64,000 nucleotides of DNA from assembly GCF_028743495.1 (NCBI RefSeq), contig NZ_CP117968.1. One strand, 5' to 3'. The position numbers and the translations under genes were made by a program. Position 1 is the first letter of the stretch; each line of letters opens with the position of its first letter. This DNA comes from Allobacillus halotolerans (lineage in GTDB: Bacteria > Bacillota > Bacilli > Bacillales > Alkalibacillaceae). A model generated the notes under the pieces. It had not been told where the DNA came from. It searched no databases and was given only the letters and a program-made list of their open reading frames with translations. Shown in pieces: positions 8,503 to 18,023 of the stretch.

Positions 8503-10068
8503 ATGGATAGTTTACCGATCATTATCATCTCCATTTTGCTTGCTTTAGTTGTCGGTACTGTTGTTGGGTATCTTATTCGTAAGAAGATTGCAGAAGCGAA
8601 AATTTCTAGTGCTGAAGAGCTTGCTAAACAAATTGTCGAAGAAGGTGAGCGGAACGCAGAATCAGCGAAACGTGAAGCGCTGTTAGAAGCGAAAGACGAA
8701 AATCACCAATTGCGTCAAGAGCAAGAACAAGAGTTACGCGAAAGACGTTCAGAAATCCAGAAACAAGAGAATCGTCTGATGCTCAAGGAAGAAACCCTTG
8801 ATCGTAAAAGTGAAACTTTGGATAAACGTGAGCTGATGTTAGAAGAAAAAGAAGAATCCTTGACAGAAAAACAACAACAACTTAATAAAGCGGAAAGCAA
8901 AGTGGAAGAAATGGTTGCTGAACAGCAGAAAGAACTGGAACGTATTTCAGGCTTTACGGAAGAAGAAGCACGTCAAATCATTCTTGATCGAGTAGAAAAA
9001 GAAATGGCGCATGAAACGGCATTATTGATTAAACGTGAAGAAACGAAAGCCAAGGAGCAAGCGGATAAGAAAGCAAAAGAGCTGCTCTCCTTAGCAATCC
9101 AGCGCTGTGCAGCAGATCATGTATCGGAAACGACTGTGTCTGTCGTCAACTTGCCTAATGATGAAATGAAAGGACGAATCATTGGTAGGGAAGGACGAAA
9201 TATCCGTACTTTGGAAACATTGACTGGTATTGACCTAATTATTGATGATACACCAGAAGCGGTAATATTATCTGGCTTCGACCCAGTACGCAGAGAAATT
9301 GCGCGCATAGCGCTTGAAAATCTCGTTCAGGACGGAAGAATCCACCCAGCTCGAATTGAAGAGATGGTGGAGAAATCCCGCCGCGAAGTCGATGACTATA
9401 TCCGTGAGGTTGGTGAAGAGGCTACGTTCGAAATTGGTGCACATGGAATACATCCTGATCTCATCAAAATCATCGGCCGATTAAACTACCGTACAAGTTA
9501 TGGTCAGAACGTCTTAAAGCACTCATTAGAAGTAGCCTATTTATCAGGACTTCTAGCCGCAGAGCTTGGTGAAGACGAGCAACTTGCCAGACGAGCTGGT
9601 TTATTGCATGATATCGGAAAAGCCGTGGATCATGAAGTAGAAGGCAGTCACGTTGAAATTGGTAAGGAAATCGCTCAGAAGTATAAAGAACACCCTGTTG
9701 TCATCAATGCGATTGCATCTCACCATGGTGATGAGGAACCGACAAGCATCATTTCCGTATTAGTGGCTGCTGCTGATGCTCTATCAGCTGCTCGCCCAGG
9801 AGCAAGAAGTGAGTCGTTGGAAAACTATATTAAACGACTTGAAAAATTAGAATCGATTGCCGATTCTTATGAAGGTGTCGAAAAATCATTTGCCATTCAG
9901 GCTGGACGTGAAGTTCGAATTATGGTCCGCCCAGATGATATCGATGATGCAACAGCTATTCAATTAGCAAGAGAGATTCGTAAACAGATCGAAGAAGGTC
10001 TGGAGTATCCAGGTCACATCAAAGTAACAGTCATCCGTGAAACACGCGTTGTTGAATACGCAAAATAA
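8503..10068 (+). CDS. rny: Ribonuclease Y
   Basis: The 521-residue protein has the complete RNase Y layout: an N-terminal membrane anchor (about residues 5-24), a long charged coiled coil (about 30-200), a KH RNA-binding domain (GRIIGREGRNIRTLE, about 225-240) and an HD phosphohydrolase domain with LLHDIGK at about 367-373 (H369, D370). It is the main endonuclease that starts mRNA decay at the membrane in Bacillus, and it works with the Y-complex whose RicA subunit is encoded 3 kb downstream. AGGAGGTGA precedes the ATG. Confidence 0.98.
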   Translation: MDSLPIIIISILLALVVGTVVGYLIRKKIAEAKISSAEELAKQIVEEGERNAESAKREALLEAKDENHQLRQEQEQELRERRSEIQKQENRLMLKEETLDRKSETLDKRELMLEEKEESLTEKQQQLNKAESKVEEMVAEQQKELERISGFTEEEARQIILDRVEKEMAHETALLIKREETKAKEQADKKAKELLSLAIQRCAADHVSETTVSVVNLPNDEMKGRIIGREGRNIRTLETLTGIDLIIDDTPEAVILSGFDPVRREIARIALENLVQDGRIHPARIEEMVEKSRREVDDYIREVGEEATFEIGAHGIHPDLIKIIGRLNYRTSYGQNVLKHSLEVAYLSGLLAAELGEDEQLARRAGLLHDIGKAVDHEVEGSHVEIGKEIAQKYKEHPVVINAIASHHGDEEPTSIISVLVAAADALSAARPGARSESLENYIKRLEKLESIADSYEGVEKSFAIQAGREVRIMVRPDDIDDATAIQLAREIRKQIEEGLEYPGHIKVTVIRETRVVEYAK

Positions 10069-10070
10069 GC

Positions 10071-10116
10071 AAAATGCCAAAAGACTGACGAAAGTTCAGC
10101 GCTTTTGGCATTTTTT
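10071..10116 (+). terminator. Terminator after rny
   Basis: AAAATGCCAAAAG pairs with CTTTTGGCATTTT, followed by T residues. It partly separates rny from ymdB. Confidence 0.85.
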
Positions 10117-10242
10117 AACCTTAATGATGATTACATTGAAAAACGTCTAGGTGTAGTACATAAATCACACCTATCAATCTTTTGACTCACTAATCAGATT
10201 ATGCAACGATAAATGTATTGAACGGTAGAAAGGAAATTGAAA

Positions 10243-11040
10243 ATGAACATTTTGTTTATCGGTGATGTTGTTGGCAAACCAGGACGAACAGCATTAAAAG
10301 AACATTTACCTAATTTAAAGAAAGAATACAAAGCAGATTTAACTATTGTGAATGGAGAAAACGCGGCTCACGGTAAGGGTCTTACGAAACCCATCTACCA
10401 TAACTTCCTTGAGTGGGGCGCGGATATGATCACGATGGGTAACCATACGTTCGATAAAAAAGAGATATTCGATTTTATTGATGATGCCGATCGGATTGTT
10501 CGACCTGCAAATTACCCAACAGGAACACCTGGAATTGGTATGCGATTTATGAACATTCATGACAAGGTAGTTGCAGTCATTAATATCCAAGGACGAACTT
10601 TTTTACCTCCATTGGACGACCCATTTCAAGTGATTGATACGCTAATTGAGAAGGCTAAAAAACGAACTTCAATTATATTCGTCGATTTTCATGCGGAAGC
10701 GACGAGTGAAAAACAGGCTTTTGGTTGGTATCTAGATGGTCGTGTGAGTTGTGTGGTTGGCACACATACCCATGTCCAAACATCAGATGAACGAATATTG
10801 CCTAAGGGTACTGCTTTCATTACCGATGTCGGTATGACGGGTCCTTATGACAGTGTGATAGGGACAGAAATCGAATCTGTTATTAGAAGATTCAGAACAT
10901 CCTTACCTGTCCGCTTTGAAGTACCGGAAACCAATCGAACTGTTCTCAGTGGAGTCATCGTTTCAGTTGAAGAATCAACGGGTATAGCTAAGCGTATAAA
11001 GCGAATACTGATTAATGATGACCATATTAAATTTAGTTGA
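10243..11040 (+). CDS. ymdB: YmdB family metallophosphoesterase (2',3'-cyclic nucleotide phosphodiesterase)
   Basis: The 265-residue protein has all motifs of the TIGR00282/YmdB family: FIGDVVGKPGR at the N terminus (metal-binding Asp), VNGENAAHGKG, MGNHTFDKKE and GTHTHVQTSDE, which together bind two metal ions. YmdB hydrolyses cyclic nucleotides and controls the choice between biofilm and motility in B. subtilis. The start chosen is ATG 10243, eight bases after AGAAAGGA, rather than the in-frame TTG at 10237. It sits in its usual place between rny and spoVS. Confidence 0.95.
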   Translation: MNILFIGDVVGKPGRTALKEHLPNLKKEYKADLTIVNGENAAHGKGLTKPIYHNFLEWGADMITMGNHTFDKKEIFDFIDDADRIVRPANYPTGTPGIGMRFMNIHDKVVAVINIQGRTFLPPLDDPFQVIDTLIEKAKKRTSIIFVDFHAEATSEKQAFGWYLDGRVSCVVGTHTHVQTSDERILPKGTAFITDVGMTGPYDSVIGTEIESVIRRFRTSLPVRFEVPETNRTVLSGVIVSVEESTGIAKRIKRILINDDHIKFS

Positions 11041-11147
11041 ATATTTGAATTTTTCGGACAAGTGATTCATAATTAATGTAATAGGTTCCAGTCATGATGA
11101 ATAGATTAGTGATGAAATCAATTTAGCTGATGAAGGAGGAACTAGTA

Positions 11148-11408
11148 ATGGAAATACTCAAAGTTTCAGCAAAATCGAATCCAAACTCTGTAGCAGGTGC
11201 TTTAGCAAACGTGCTTCGTGAACGAGGTTCAGCAGAAATTCAAGCAATTGGTGCCGGAGCATTGAATCAAGCTGTGAAAGCAGTAGCCATTGCAAGAGGA
11301 TTTGTCGCTCCTAGTGGCGTTGACTTAATTTGTATACCAGCCTTTACAGACATCATGATTGACCAAGAAGAACGAACAGCAATCAAGTTAATTGTAGAAC
11401 CTAGATAA
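11148..11408 (+). CDS. spoVS: Stage V sporulation protein S
   Basis: The 86-residue product is a typical SpoVS, very highly conserved (MEILKVSAKSNPNSVAGAL, GAGALNQAVKAVAIARGF, FTDIMIDQEERTAIKL). It is an Alba-like small protein needed for progress through coat assembly in sporulation. ATG 11148 is seven bases after AAGGAGGAA, and an upstream in-frame start at 11130 lacks a site. A terminator follows, so it is probably transcribed alone or with ymdB. Its presence is direct evidence for an endospore former. Confidence 0.97.
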   Translation: MEILKVSAKSNPNSVAGALANVLRERGSAEIQAIGAGALNQAVKAVAIARGFVAPSGVDLICIPAFTDIMIDQEERTAIKLIVEPR

Positions 11409-11442
11409 TTAAAAGATAGTACGAAATTATTTGAATCACTGA

Positions 11443-11477
11443 CTGGCATTGAAACTATATTTCAATGCCAGTTTTAA
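11443..11477 (+). terminator. Terminator after spoVS
   Basis: CTGGCATTGAAA pairs perfectly with TTTCAATGCCAG around a 5-base loop, followed by TTTTAATT. Confidence 0.88.
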
Positions 11478-11536
11478 TTATGAGATGATAAATGTGTCGA
11501 TTTTCTCACATTTCCTTTGTAACTGTCATGATTGTG

Positions 11537-11565
11537 TTGTTAAAATAAGATAAAGTCGATATACT
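11537..11565 (+). promoter_or_regulatory. Promoter upstream of miaB
   Basis: TTGTTA and TATACT are separated by 17 bases, about 65 bases upstream of the miaB start. Confidence 0.65.
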
Positions 11566-11630
11566 GTTAACATGTACGAATGACCATATAAGTTCGTTGA
11601 GATAGATTTTTTATTGAAAGGAGATTCATT

Positions 11631-13211
11631 ATGAATGAAAAACAGCGAAAAGAGCTGAATCAAGTGAATCCAGTCGATCCTGCCGAAAAGAATGAGCAGG
11701 ATAACTTGTCGCGTATAAAAGAAAAAACTTCAGATGATTTTATGAAATATTTTGAAGCGACCTATGAACCACCAAATATGAAAAAAGCCAAAAAACGGCT
11801 GAAGAAAGAAGTCCAATACCATGATGATTTTGAAATTCCAGAAGAATTAGCAAGTATCGGTGAAGGGCGTAAATTTCTGATCCGTACATATGGCTGTCAA
11901 ATGAATGAACATGACACAGAAGTCATGTCAGGAATTTTGACAGAAATGGGATTTGAGGCAACGACAGAAACAAAAGAAGCGGATATCATCTTGCTGAATA
12001 CTTGTGCAATCCGGGAAAATGCTGAAAATAAGGTTTTTGGTGAAATCGGTCACCTCAAACCATTGAAAATGGAAAACCCGGATTTAATTATTGGTGTATG
12101 CGGATGTATGTCACAAGAGGAGTCTGTCGTTAACAAGATTCTTAAAAAATACCAATACGTGGACTTGATTTTCGGTACGCATAATATTCATCGTCTACCA
12201 CAACTTGTTCAAAATGCTTATATGAGTAAGGAAATGGTTGTCGAAGTGTGGTCTAAAGAAGGCGACATTATTGAAAACATGCCAAAACGACGTCACGGAA
12301 AAATCAAAGCTTGGGTAAATATCATGTATGGTTGTGATAAGTTTTGTACGTATTGCATTGTGCCTTATACGCGTGGTAAAGAGCGGAGCCGACGTCCAGA
12401 AGATATTATTCAAGAAATTCGCCATTTAGCCGCACAAGGGTACAAGGAAGTTACATTGCTGGGCCAAAACGTTAACGCTTATGGCAAAGATTTGGATATC
12501 GATTACGGTCTAGGCGACCTGATGGATGAAATTCGTAAAATCGATATTCCACGCGTGAAGTTTACCACTTCCCATCCACGTGATTTTGATGATCGATTAA
12601 TTGAAGTGTTGGCTAAAGGCGGCAATTTAATGCCTTATATCCACCTACCTGTTCAATCAGGAAGCTCAGACATTTTACGTGTCATGGCACGTCGTTATAC
12701 CCGTGAAAACTATTTGGAATTGGTGCGAAAAATTAAAGAAACAATTCCGAATGCAGCATTGACAACCGATATTATCGTTGGTTTTCCGAATGAGACGAAT
12801 GAACAATTTGAAGAAACGCTTTCTCTCTACCATGAGGTCGGATTTGAAGGTGCATACACGTTTATTTATTCACCACGTGAAGGAACACCTTCTGCCAGAA
12901 TCGATGATAAAATTTCTATGGATGAGAAAAAAGAACGTCTACAACGTTTGAATGCAATCGTTAATGAATATTCACTTAAAGCGATGGAGAAATATCAAGA
13001 TAAAACAGTAAAAGTACTTGTAGAAGGCACGAGTAAAAAGAACGATGAAGTCTTAGCGGGTTATACAGAAAGAGGGAAACTCGTCAATTTCGAGGGACCA
13101 AAATCGGCTATTGGAGAAATCGTTGAAGTTAAAATAACAAATACGAAAACTTGGTCACTTGATGGTACAATGGTAGAAAAAGCAGCGAGTGAACAAGTAG
13201 AGGTGATTTAA
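11631..13211 (+). CDS. miaB: tRNA-2-methylthio-N6-dimethylallyladenosine synthase MiaB
   Basis: A 526-residue methylthiotransferase. The auxiliary cluster cysteines are in TYGCQMNEHD, LNTCAIRE and GVCGCMSQE; the radical-SAM CX3CX2C is in YGCDKFCTYCIV (about residues 234-241); a TRAM domain closes the protein. It adds the methylthio group to i6A37 of tRNAs, using the product of MiaA, encoded 7 kb downstream. The first 70 residues form the long charged N-terminal extension typical of Bacillus enzymes. Iron-sulfur delivery in Bacillus is linked to the RicA/F/T complex, and ricA follows with no gap. Confidence 0.97.
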   Translation: MNEKQRKELNQVNPVDPAEKNEQDNLSRIKEKTSDDFMKYFEATYEPPNMKKAKKRLKKEVQYHDDFEIPEELASIGEGRKFLIRTYGCQMNEHDTEVMSGILTEMGFEATTETKEADIILLNTCAIRENAENKVFGEIGHLKPLKMENPDLIIGVCGCMSQEESVVNKILKKYQYVDLIFGTHNIHRLPQLVQNAYMSKEMVVEVWSKEGDIIENMPKRRHGKIKAWVNIMYGCDKFCTYCIVPYTRGKERSRRPEDIIQEIRHLAAQGYKEVTLLGQNVNAYGKDLDIDYGLGDLMDEIRKIDIPRVKFTTSHPRDFDDRLIEVLAKGGNLMPYIHLPVQSGSSDILRVMARRYTRENYLELVRKIKETIPNAALTTDIIVGFPNETNEQFEETLSLYHEVGFEGAYTFIYSPREGTPSARIDDKISMDEKKERLQRLNAIVNEYSLKAMEKYQDKTVKVLVEGTSKKNDEVLAGYTERGKLVNFEGPKSAIGEIVEVKITNTKTWSLDGTMVEKAASEQVEVI

Positions 13212-13613
13212 ATGGCAGAATATACAAGAAAACAAGTAATTGAAGAAGCACAAGAGTTAGCGAAAAAGCTTTCAAAAATCGAAGAGATCGATCGCTTCAG
13301 ACAATTAGAAATTAAAATAAACGAAAATAAAAAGGTCCAAGCTCATATTGCGAAAATCAAAGCATTACAAAAACAAGCCGTTAATTTGCAACACTATGAT
13401 AAACATGGTGCACTTGAGCAAGTTGAAGCTGAATTGGATCGCTATCAAAAAGAATTGGATGAAATCCCGATCGTTCAAGAATTTAAAGACTCTCAAGTTG
13501 TCGTCAATGACATTTTGCAACGTGTGACAAAAACAATTGCAGATGAAGTGACGAATGAAATTGTTGGCGAGTCTGATGAAGATGTGCATGCATGTGAAGC
13601 TAATCGTAATTAA
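13212..13613 (+). CDS. ricA: RicA/YmcA, subunit of the RicAFT (Y) complex
   Basis: The 133-residue helical protein belongs to the YlbF/YmcA family. It starts one base after the miaB stop codon, so the two are translated together. With RicF (YlbF) and RicT (YaaT) it forms a complex that modulates RNase Y cleavage and the Spo0A phosphorelay, needed for sporulation, competence and biofilms. A single cysteine lies eight residues from the C terminus (HACEAN), in the region where family members have an iron-sulfur ligand; I infer the same role. Confidence 0.92.
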   Translation: MAEYTRKQVIEEAQELAKKLSKIEEIDRFRQLEIKINENKKVQAHIAKIKALQKQAVNLQHYDKHGALEQVEAELDRYQKELDEIPIVQEFKDSQVVVNDILQRVTKTIADEVTNEIVGESDEDVHACEANRN

Positions 13614-13640
13614 TTTTAGCATTAGCTAGTTTCTTATTCG

Positions 13641-13696
13641 AGTAGTTCAGTTAGAAGCAACTTTAACGAGTGCTTCTAATTTGAACTACTTTTTTC
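13641..13696 (+). terminator. Terminator after ricA
   Basis: AGTAGTTCA pairs with TGAACTACT and TTAGAAGCA pairs with TGCTTCTAA, giving a long stem, followed by TTTTTTC. The outer nine base pairs are the same as in the recA terminator at 8170. Confidence 0.88.
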
Positions 13697-13766
13697 TTAA
13701 TTAAAATTCTGAAGTAATTGGAAGATGAACACTCGTCAAATTCTCTTACCGAGAAAGGATGTACGC

Positions 13767-14606
13767 ATGAATTATCGAATCGTCATCATTAGTTTGTTAG
13801 TTGTTCTCTTGATGGGTGCCTGTACTTCTGATAATGATCCTTCAACTGAAAAAGACACCCAAGTATATCAATTGGAAAATGTGTATCAGTGGTTAAATGA
13901 CTCGAATTTATTGGACGGAGAAGACGAAGATGTGACGACTAACTATACGGAAAATTATCAAGGAATCACAGAAGCTGTCCGTATTGGTGATATAACCATT
14001 TTTGAATTTAAAGAACCTAAATATACTGAGCAGTTTGAAGAGATTCCATTTGCGGTGACAAAAGAAAATATCGGTGTGTTTGTATCTGGATTTAGCTCTG
14101 AAATCGATGGTGTCCAAAAGGTTTTGGAGGCCCGGGAGGCTGTTGAGGGTTTACATAAAGGTTATTACATGTCTGCAGAGCAACAAGTTTTTGTTGAATC
14201 ATTCAGAAATCAAAAGCTGAATCGTTTTGATACGTTTACTGAGCATTTTTATTCTTTAGATGAGGACATTCACCAGGATACGTTCGACCGCTTTCTGTAC
14301 AATGAGTCAGTCGAATGGCGAGGTGTGGTTGTACAAAGTGGCTCAGATTTATTTACCTCAGGGGATACCGAGTTTATGATTTACAGTGGAGATGATGACG
14401 TGGAAGATTGGGAGGGCATGCAGTCAATTCAAAATGATTTGTTGCCTTTCATGTTTGAAGCTCATTCGATTGCTCGCCCATTTGAGATTGAACATAAAAA
14501 ATATGAACGTGGAGAATCAATTACGATCAGCGGACAACTGTCTGAGCAAGGTAGCCAATCGAAGAACAAACCCTGGAAACTTCGAAACTTTTCGATTATC
14601 GACTAA
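13767..14606 (+). CDS. Putative lipoprotein of unknown function between ricA and cotE
   Basis: A 279-residue product with a lipoprotein signal: a basic start (MNYRIVI), a hydrophobic stretch (SLLVVLLMGA) and a lipobox-like LMGAC at about residue 16-20, giving a membrane-anchored exported protein. The mature part is acidic with alternating strands and no motif I recognise. ATG 13767 follows GAAAGGAT by about seven bases, so an in-frame ATG at 13725 is not used; choosing 13767 also places the signal peptide at the N terminus. It has its own space between two terminators or hairpins and is not part of the usual Bacillus gene order here. Confidence 0.75.
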   Translation: MNYRIVIISLLVVLLMGACTSDNDPSTEKDTQVYQLENVYQWLNDSNLLDGEDEDVTTNYTENYQGITEAVRIGDITIFEFKEPKYTEQFEEIPFAVTKENIGVFVSGFSSEIDGVQKVLEAREAVEGLHKGYYMSAEQQVFVESFRNQKLNRFDTFTEHFYSLDEDIHQDTFDRFLYNESVEWRGVVVQSGSDLFTSGDTEFMIYSGDDDVEDWEGMQSIQNDLLPFMFEAHSIARPFEIEHKKYERGESITISGQLSEQGSQSKNKPWKLRNFSIID

Positions 14607-14762
14607 CGGTTCACCATCATTGCATTTAAGCTGTTCTTTTAATTGGATTCGTCGTTCATATAAATTTCTCTTCCTTTAAATCACCTTTTCTTAGGCATTG
14701 TCATAATTATAAAAGAACAATAGCCTAAACCTTAACAAGAATCACAACAAACACCCAGGCAG

Positions 14763-14771
14763 CATAAGATA
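14763..14771 (+). promoter_or_regulatory. Candidate sporulation (sigma-E/K-like) -10 element of cotE
   Basis: CATAAGATA fits CATAnnnTA, the -10 consensus of the mother-cell sigma factors, 31 bases before the cotE start. The -35 side is not clear. Upstream, TTAGGC-ATTGT and ACAAT-A-GCCTAA (14691-14728) form an imperfect hairpin without a T run. Confidence 0.4.
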
Positions 14772-14802
14772 AAGTGGCTTGATTAAAGGAGGAGGAATGT
14801 TA

Positions 14803-15330
14803 ATGAGTGATCGTGAATATCGTGAAATTATCACGAAGGCTGTTTGCGGCAAAGGAAAAAAATTCAGTGAAACCTCTCATATGTGTTCACCCAATTATAG
14901 ACCGAACAGTATCCTTGGTTGCTGGGTCATTAACCACCAATACGAAGCACGTAAACGGGGACATATTGTAGAAGTGAGTGGTTCATATGATATTAACGTA
15001 TGGTACTCTTACAGCAATAATACGAAAACGGGTGTCATTACTGAGCGAAAACAATACGTTGATAAAGTACCAATTGCAATGAAAGATCGTAATACAATCA
15101 GTGATGATTTCGACGTTATTGCAAGAGCAACAAAGCAGCCAAATACGTTAGAATGTGAGATTGCTGAAAAAGGAAATCAAATCAAAGTAGATTTGGAAAG
15201 AGAGTTTGTCGTTGATCTCATCGGTGAAACGAAGGTCTGGGCAAAAATCGAACCAGAAGGCTTTGATGAAAATGAAGTAGACTTTGATGACTTAGAGTCC
15301 GAATTAGCAGATATTGAAGTGAACGATTAA
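14803..15330 (+). CDS. cotE: Outer spore coat morphogenetic protein CotE
   Basis: The 175-residue protein is clearly CotE: YREIITKAVCGKGKKFS near the start, NSILGCWVINHQYEA, and YDINVWYSYSNNTKTGVI are strongly conserved family segments, and the C terminus is acidic (DENEVDFDDLESEL). CotE directs assembly of the outer spore coat around the forespore. ATG 14803 is seven bases after AAAGGAGGAGG; the upstream ATG at 14797 is only one base from that site. It is followed by a terminator and lies before mutS, as in Bacillus. Confidence 0.96.
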   Translation: MSDREYREIITKAVCGKGKKFSETSHMCSPNYRPNSILGCWVINHQYEARKRGHIVEVSGSYDINVWYSYSNNTKTGVITERKQYVDKVPIAMKDRNTISDDFDVIARATKQPNTLECEIAEKGNQIKVDLEREFVVDLIGETKVWAKIEPEGFDENEVDFDDLESELADIEVND

Positions 15331-15349
15331 TGGCCGATTCTATCACAAG

Positions 15350-15384
15350 CAGACTGATCATAATGGTCAGTCTGTTATTTTTTT
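15350..15384 (+). terminator. Terminator after cotE
   Basis: CAGACTGATC pairs with GGTCAGTCTG (one G-U) around ATAAT, followed by TTATTTTTTT. Confidence 0.88.
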
Positions 15385-15419
15385 CATTGATTCAGTTGCT
15401 GAAGATTCGAATTCCACTA

Positions 15420-15428
15420 TGCTATAAT
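15420..15428 (+). promoter_or_regulatory. Extended -10 promoter of the mutS operon
   Basis: TGCTATAAT is a perfect extended -10 element (TGnTATAAT) 32 bases before the mutS start; no strong -35 element is seen at the right distance. Confidence 0.6.
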
Positions 15429-15460
15429 AAGAGACAGTTAAGCAATTGGGGGACGTAAGA

Positions 15461-18010
15461 ATGACAACATATACACCGATGATGCAACAATATCTGAATA
15501 TTAAATCCGAATATAAAGATGAATTTCTATTTTTTCGTCTAGGAGATTTTTACGAACTATTTTTTGATGACGCATTAAAAGCAGCGAAGGAACTGGAAAT
15601 TACACTTACTCAACGGGTTGGAGGACAAGAAGAAAAGATTCCAATGTGCGGTGTTCCTTATCATTCTGCTGAAAATTACATAAAAACGTTAGTCGACCGA
15701 GGTTATAAAGTAGCCATTTGTGAGCAAGTGGAAGATCCTAAAATGGCGAAAGGTGTGGTGAAACGAGAAGTCATTCAAGTCATCACTCCTGGTACCATTA
15801 TGGAAGGAAATATGTTGAAGGAAAACGAGAATAATTACTTGGCCTCGCTGTATCTTTTCGAAGATGACTTCATTGTTTCTTATGTTGATCTTTCCACTGG
15901 TGAGTCCTTTGTCAGTAAGGTAAATGGCAATATTAAGGATGTCATTGGAGAACTGTATAATCGTCCAGTAAAAGAAGTCGTTTTACCGACAGATTTTCCA
16001 GAGGATTTAAAAGAAACATTGACGCATTATTTAGATGTGACGTTATCGTCTGAGCATGACAATCAAATACCAAAAGAATTTCAGAAACTAGTGACGGGAC
16101 TTGAAGATACTCGCTTGGTTCATGGGTTCGGGTATTTATTTCAATATATTTTCCGTTCACAAAAACGGTTTCTAGCTCATTTGCAAGCAGTTCAATTCAT
16201 TGAGTTAAATGATTACATGAAGCTTGACTTGTATTCTAAGCGAAACTTAGAACTGATTGAATCCTTACGAGATCAAAGCAAAAAGGGAACATTGCTATCT
16301 GTTTTAGATAAAACGATAACGGCGATGGGTTCTAGAATGTTAAAAAAGTGGATTGACCGCCCATTGCTTTCAAAAGGCCAAATTGCTGAGCGTCATCAAC
16401 AAGTCCATACGATGATGGAGCACTTTATGGAACGCGATGAACTCCGGGAATCATTAAAAAATGTTTATGATCTCGAACGCTTGGCCGGAAGAATTTCATA
16501 CGGTAATGTAAACGCGCGTGATTTGTTACAGCTGAAACGTTCACTCGGTGCATTACCGCAGATCAAACAATTATTGAATTTGTTTGATCATCCTTCTGTA
16601 TCATCATTACTGTCTGAAGTAGAGTCTTACCAAGAAATTTTCGAGATTTTAGACTCTGCACTAGCAGAAAATCCACCTGTTCTCATTACAGAAGGAAACC
16701 TGATTAAAGATGGTTACCATAAGCAGTTGGATGAATATCGTGAAGTGAACCGAAACGGTAAGAGTTGGATTGCTGAACTTGAAGCAAAAGAACGAGAAGA
16801 AACAGGGATTAAGTCATTGAAAGTCGGATTTAATAAAGTTTTCGGTTACTATATTGAAGTGACAAGAGCAAATCTGGCACATCTTGCTGAAGGTCGTTAC
16901 GAACGCAAGCAAACGTTGGCGAACGCTGAACGATTTGTGACGCCTGAATTGAAAGAAAAAGAGCGAATGATCTTGGAAGCGCAAGAAAAAAGCACAACGT
17001 TGGAATATGAGCTTTTCCTCGAACTTCGTGATCAAATCAAATCTTATATTCCTGCACTTCAAACGCTGGCAGAACAAATTAGTAAAATTGATTGCCTATT
17101 AAGTTTTGCGATGGTGAGTGAAGAAAATAACTATACAAAACCTGTGTTGAATGATGAGCAGCAACTTCGTATTCGCGAAGGACGCCACCCAGTCGTCGAA
17201 CAAGTCATGAAAGAAATGTTTGTACCAAATGACATTCAAATGGATGAATCGACGGACATACTTTTAATTACAGGTCCGAACATGGCCGGAAAAAGTACGT
17301 ATATGCGCCAAGTTGCTTTAATGATTATTATGAACCAAGTCGGCTGTTTTGTTCCTGCGACTGAAGCGGAAATGCCTGTATTCGATCAAATCTTCACGCG
17401 AATCGGAGCCGCTGATGATCTCGTTTCCGGACAAAGTACGTTTATGGTTGAGATGATGGAAGCAGAACATGCCGTTCGCCATGCAACGGAAAGAAGTTTT
17501 ATTCTACTGGATGAGATCGGGCGTGGGACAAGTACGTATGATGGAATGGCGCTCGCCCAATCGATTGTTGAATATATTCATCAACAAGTTGGTGCTAAAA
17601 CACTATTCTCTACGCACTATCATGAGCTGACAAGTTTAGATAAGAGTTTATCAAGGTTACGGAATGTTCATGTTGAAGTGGATGAAGAAGACGGGGAAGT
17701 GGTCTTTCTTCACCATATCAAGGAAGGTAAAGCAGACAAGAGTTACGGGATTCACGTTGCCAAGCTAGCCGACTTGCCGGAAGATATTATTCAACGAGCT
17801 TATCAATTACTTGAATCATTTGAAGCGACTAGTGTTTTAAGAGAAGAGAAACCGCAAAAACAGCTGACACTTTTCGAAGAAGATCAAGGAACACTCCCAG
17901 TTACAGCAAATGTTGAAGTCATTGACCGATTGAAAGAAGCCAATTTAATGAAGATGACACCGATGGATGCCATGAATTTACTTTATCAATTAAAAGAAAA
18001 CCTAGAGTAG
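15461..18010 (+). CDS. mutS: DNA mismatch repair protein MutS
   Basis: An 849-residue MutS. The mismatch-reading Phe-X-Glu is seen as FYE at residues 30-32, the Walker A is GPNMAGKST at about 606-614, and the signature STFMVEM and DEIGRGTST motifs follow. It recognises mismatches and recruits MutL, encoded 13 bases downstream. The start is ATG 15461, eight bases after GGGGG; an in-frame TTG at 15446 is inside that site. The C-terminal tail contains KQLTLFEED, resembling the beta-clamp-binding motif that couples MutS to the replisome. Confidence 0.98.
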   Translation: MTTYTPMMQQYLNIKSEYKDEFLFFRLGDFYELFFDDALKAAKELEITLTQRVGGQEEKIPMCGVPYHSAENYIKTLVDRGYKVAICEQVEDPKMAKGVVKREVIQVITPGTIMEGNMLKENENNYLASLYLFEDDFIVSYVDLSTGESFVSKVNGNIKDVIGELYNRPVKEVVLPTDFPEDLKETLTHYLDVTLSSEHDNQIPKEFQKLVTGLEDTRLVHGFGYLFQYIFRSQKRFLAHLQAVQFIELNDYMKLDLYSKRNLELIESLRDQSKKGTLLSVLDKTITAMGSRMLKKWIDRPLLSKGQIAERHQQVHTMMEHFMERDELRESLKNVYDLERLAGRISYGNVNARDLLQLKRSLGALPQIKQLLNLFDHPSVSSLLSEVESYQEIFEILDSALAENPPVLITEGNLIKDGYHKQLDEYREVNRNGKSWIAELEAKEREETGIKSLKVGFNKVFGYYIEVTRANLAHLAEGRYERKQTLANAERFVTPELKEKERMILEAQEKSTTLEYELFLELRDQIKSYIPALQTLAEQISKIDCLLSFAMVSEENNYTKPVLNDEQQLRIREGRHPVVEQVMKEMFVPNDIQMDESTDILLITGPNMAGKSTYMRQVALMIIMNQVGCFVPATEAEMPVFDQIFTRIGAADDLVSGQSTFMVEMMEAEHAVRHATERSFILLDEIGRGTSTYDGMALAQSIVEYIHQQVGAKTLFSTHYHELTSLDKSLSRLRNVHVEVDEEDGEVVFLHHIKEGKADKSYGIHVAKLADLPEDIIQRAYQLLESFEATSVLREEKPQKQLTLFEEDQGTLPVTANVEVIDRLKEANLMKMTPMDAMNLLYQLKENLE

Positions 18011-18023
18011 AAAGGAGGAGACG

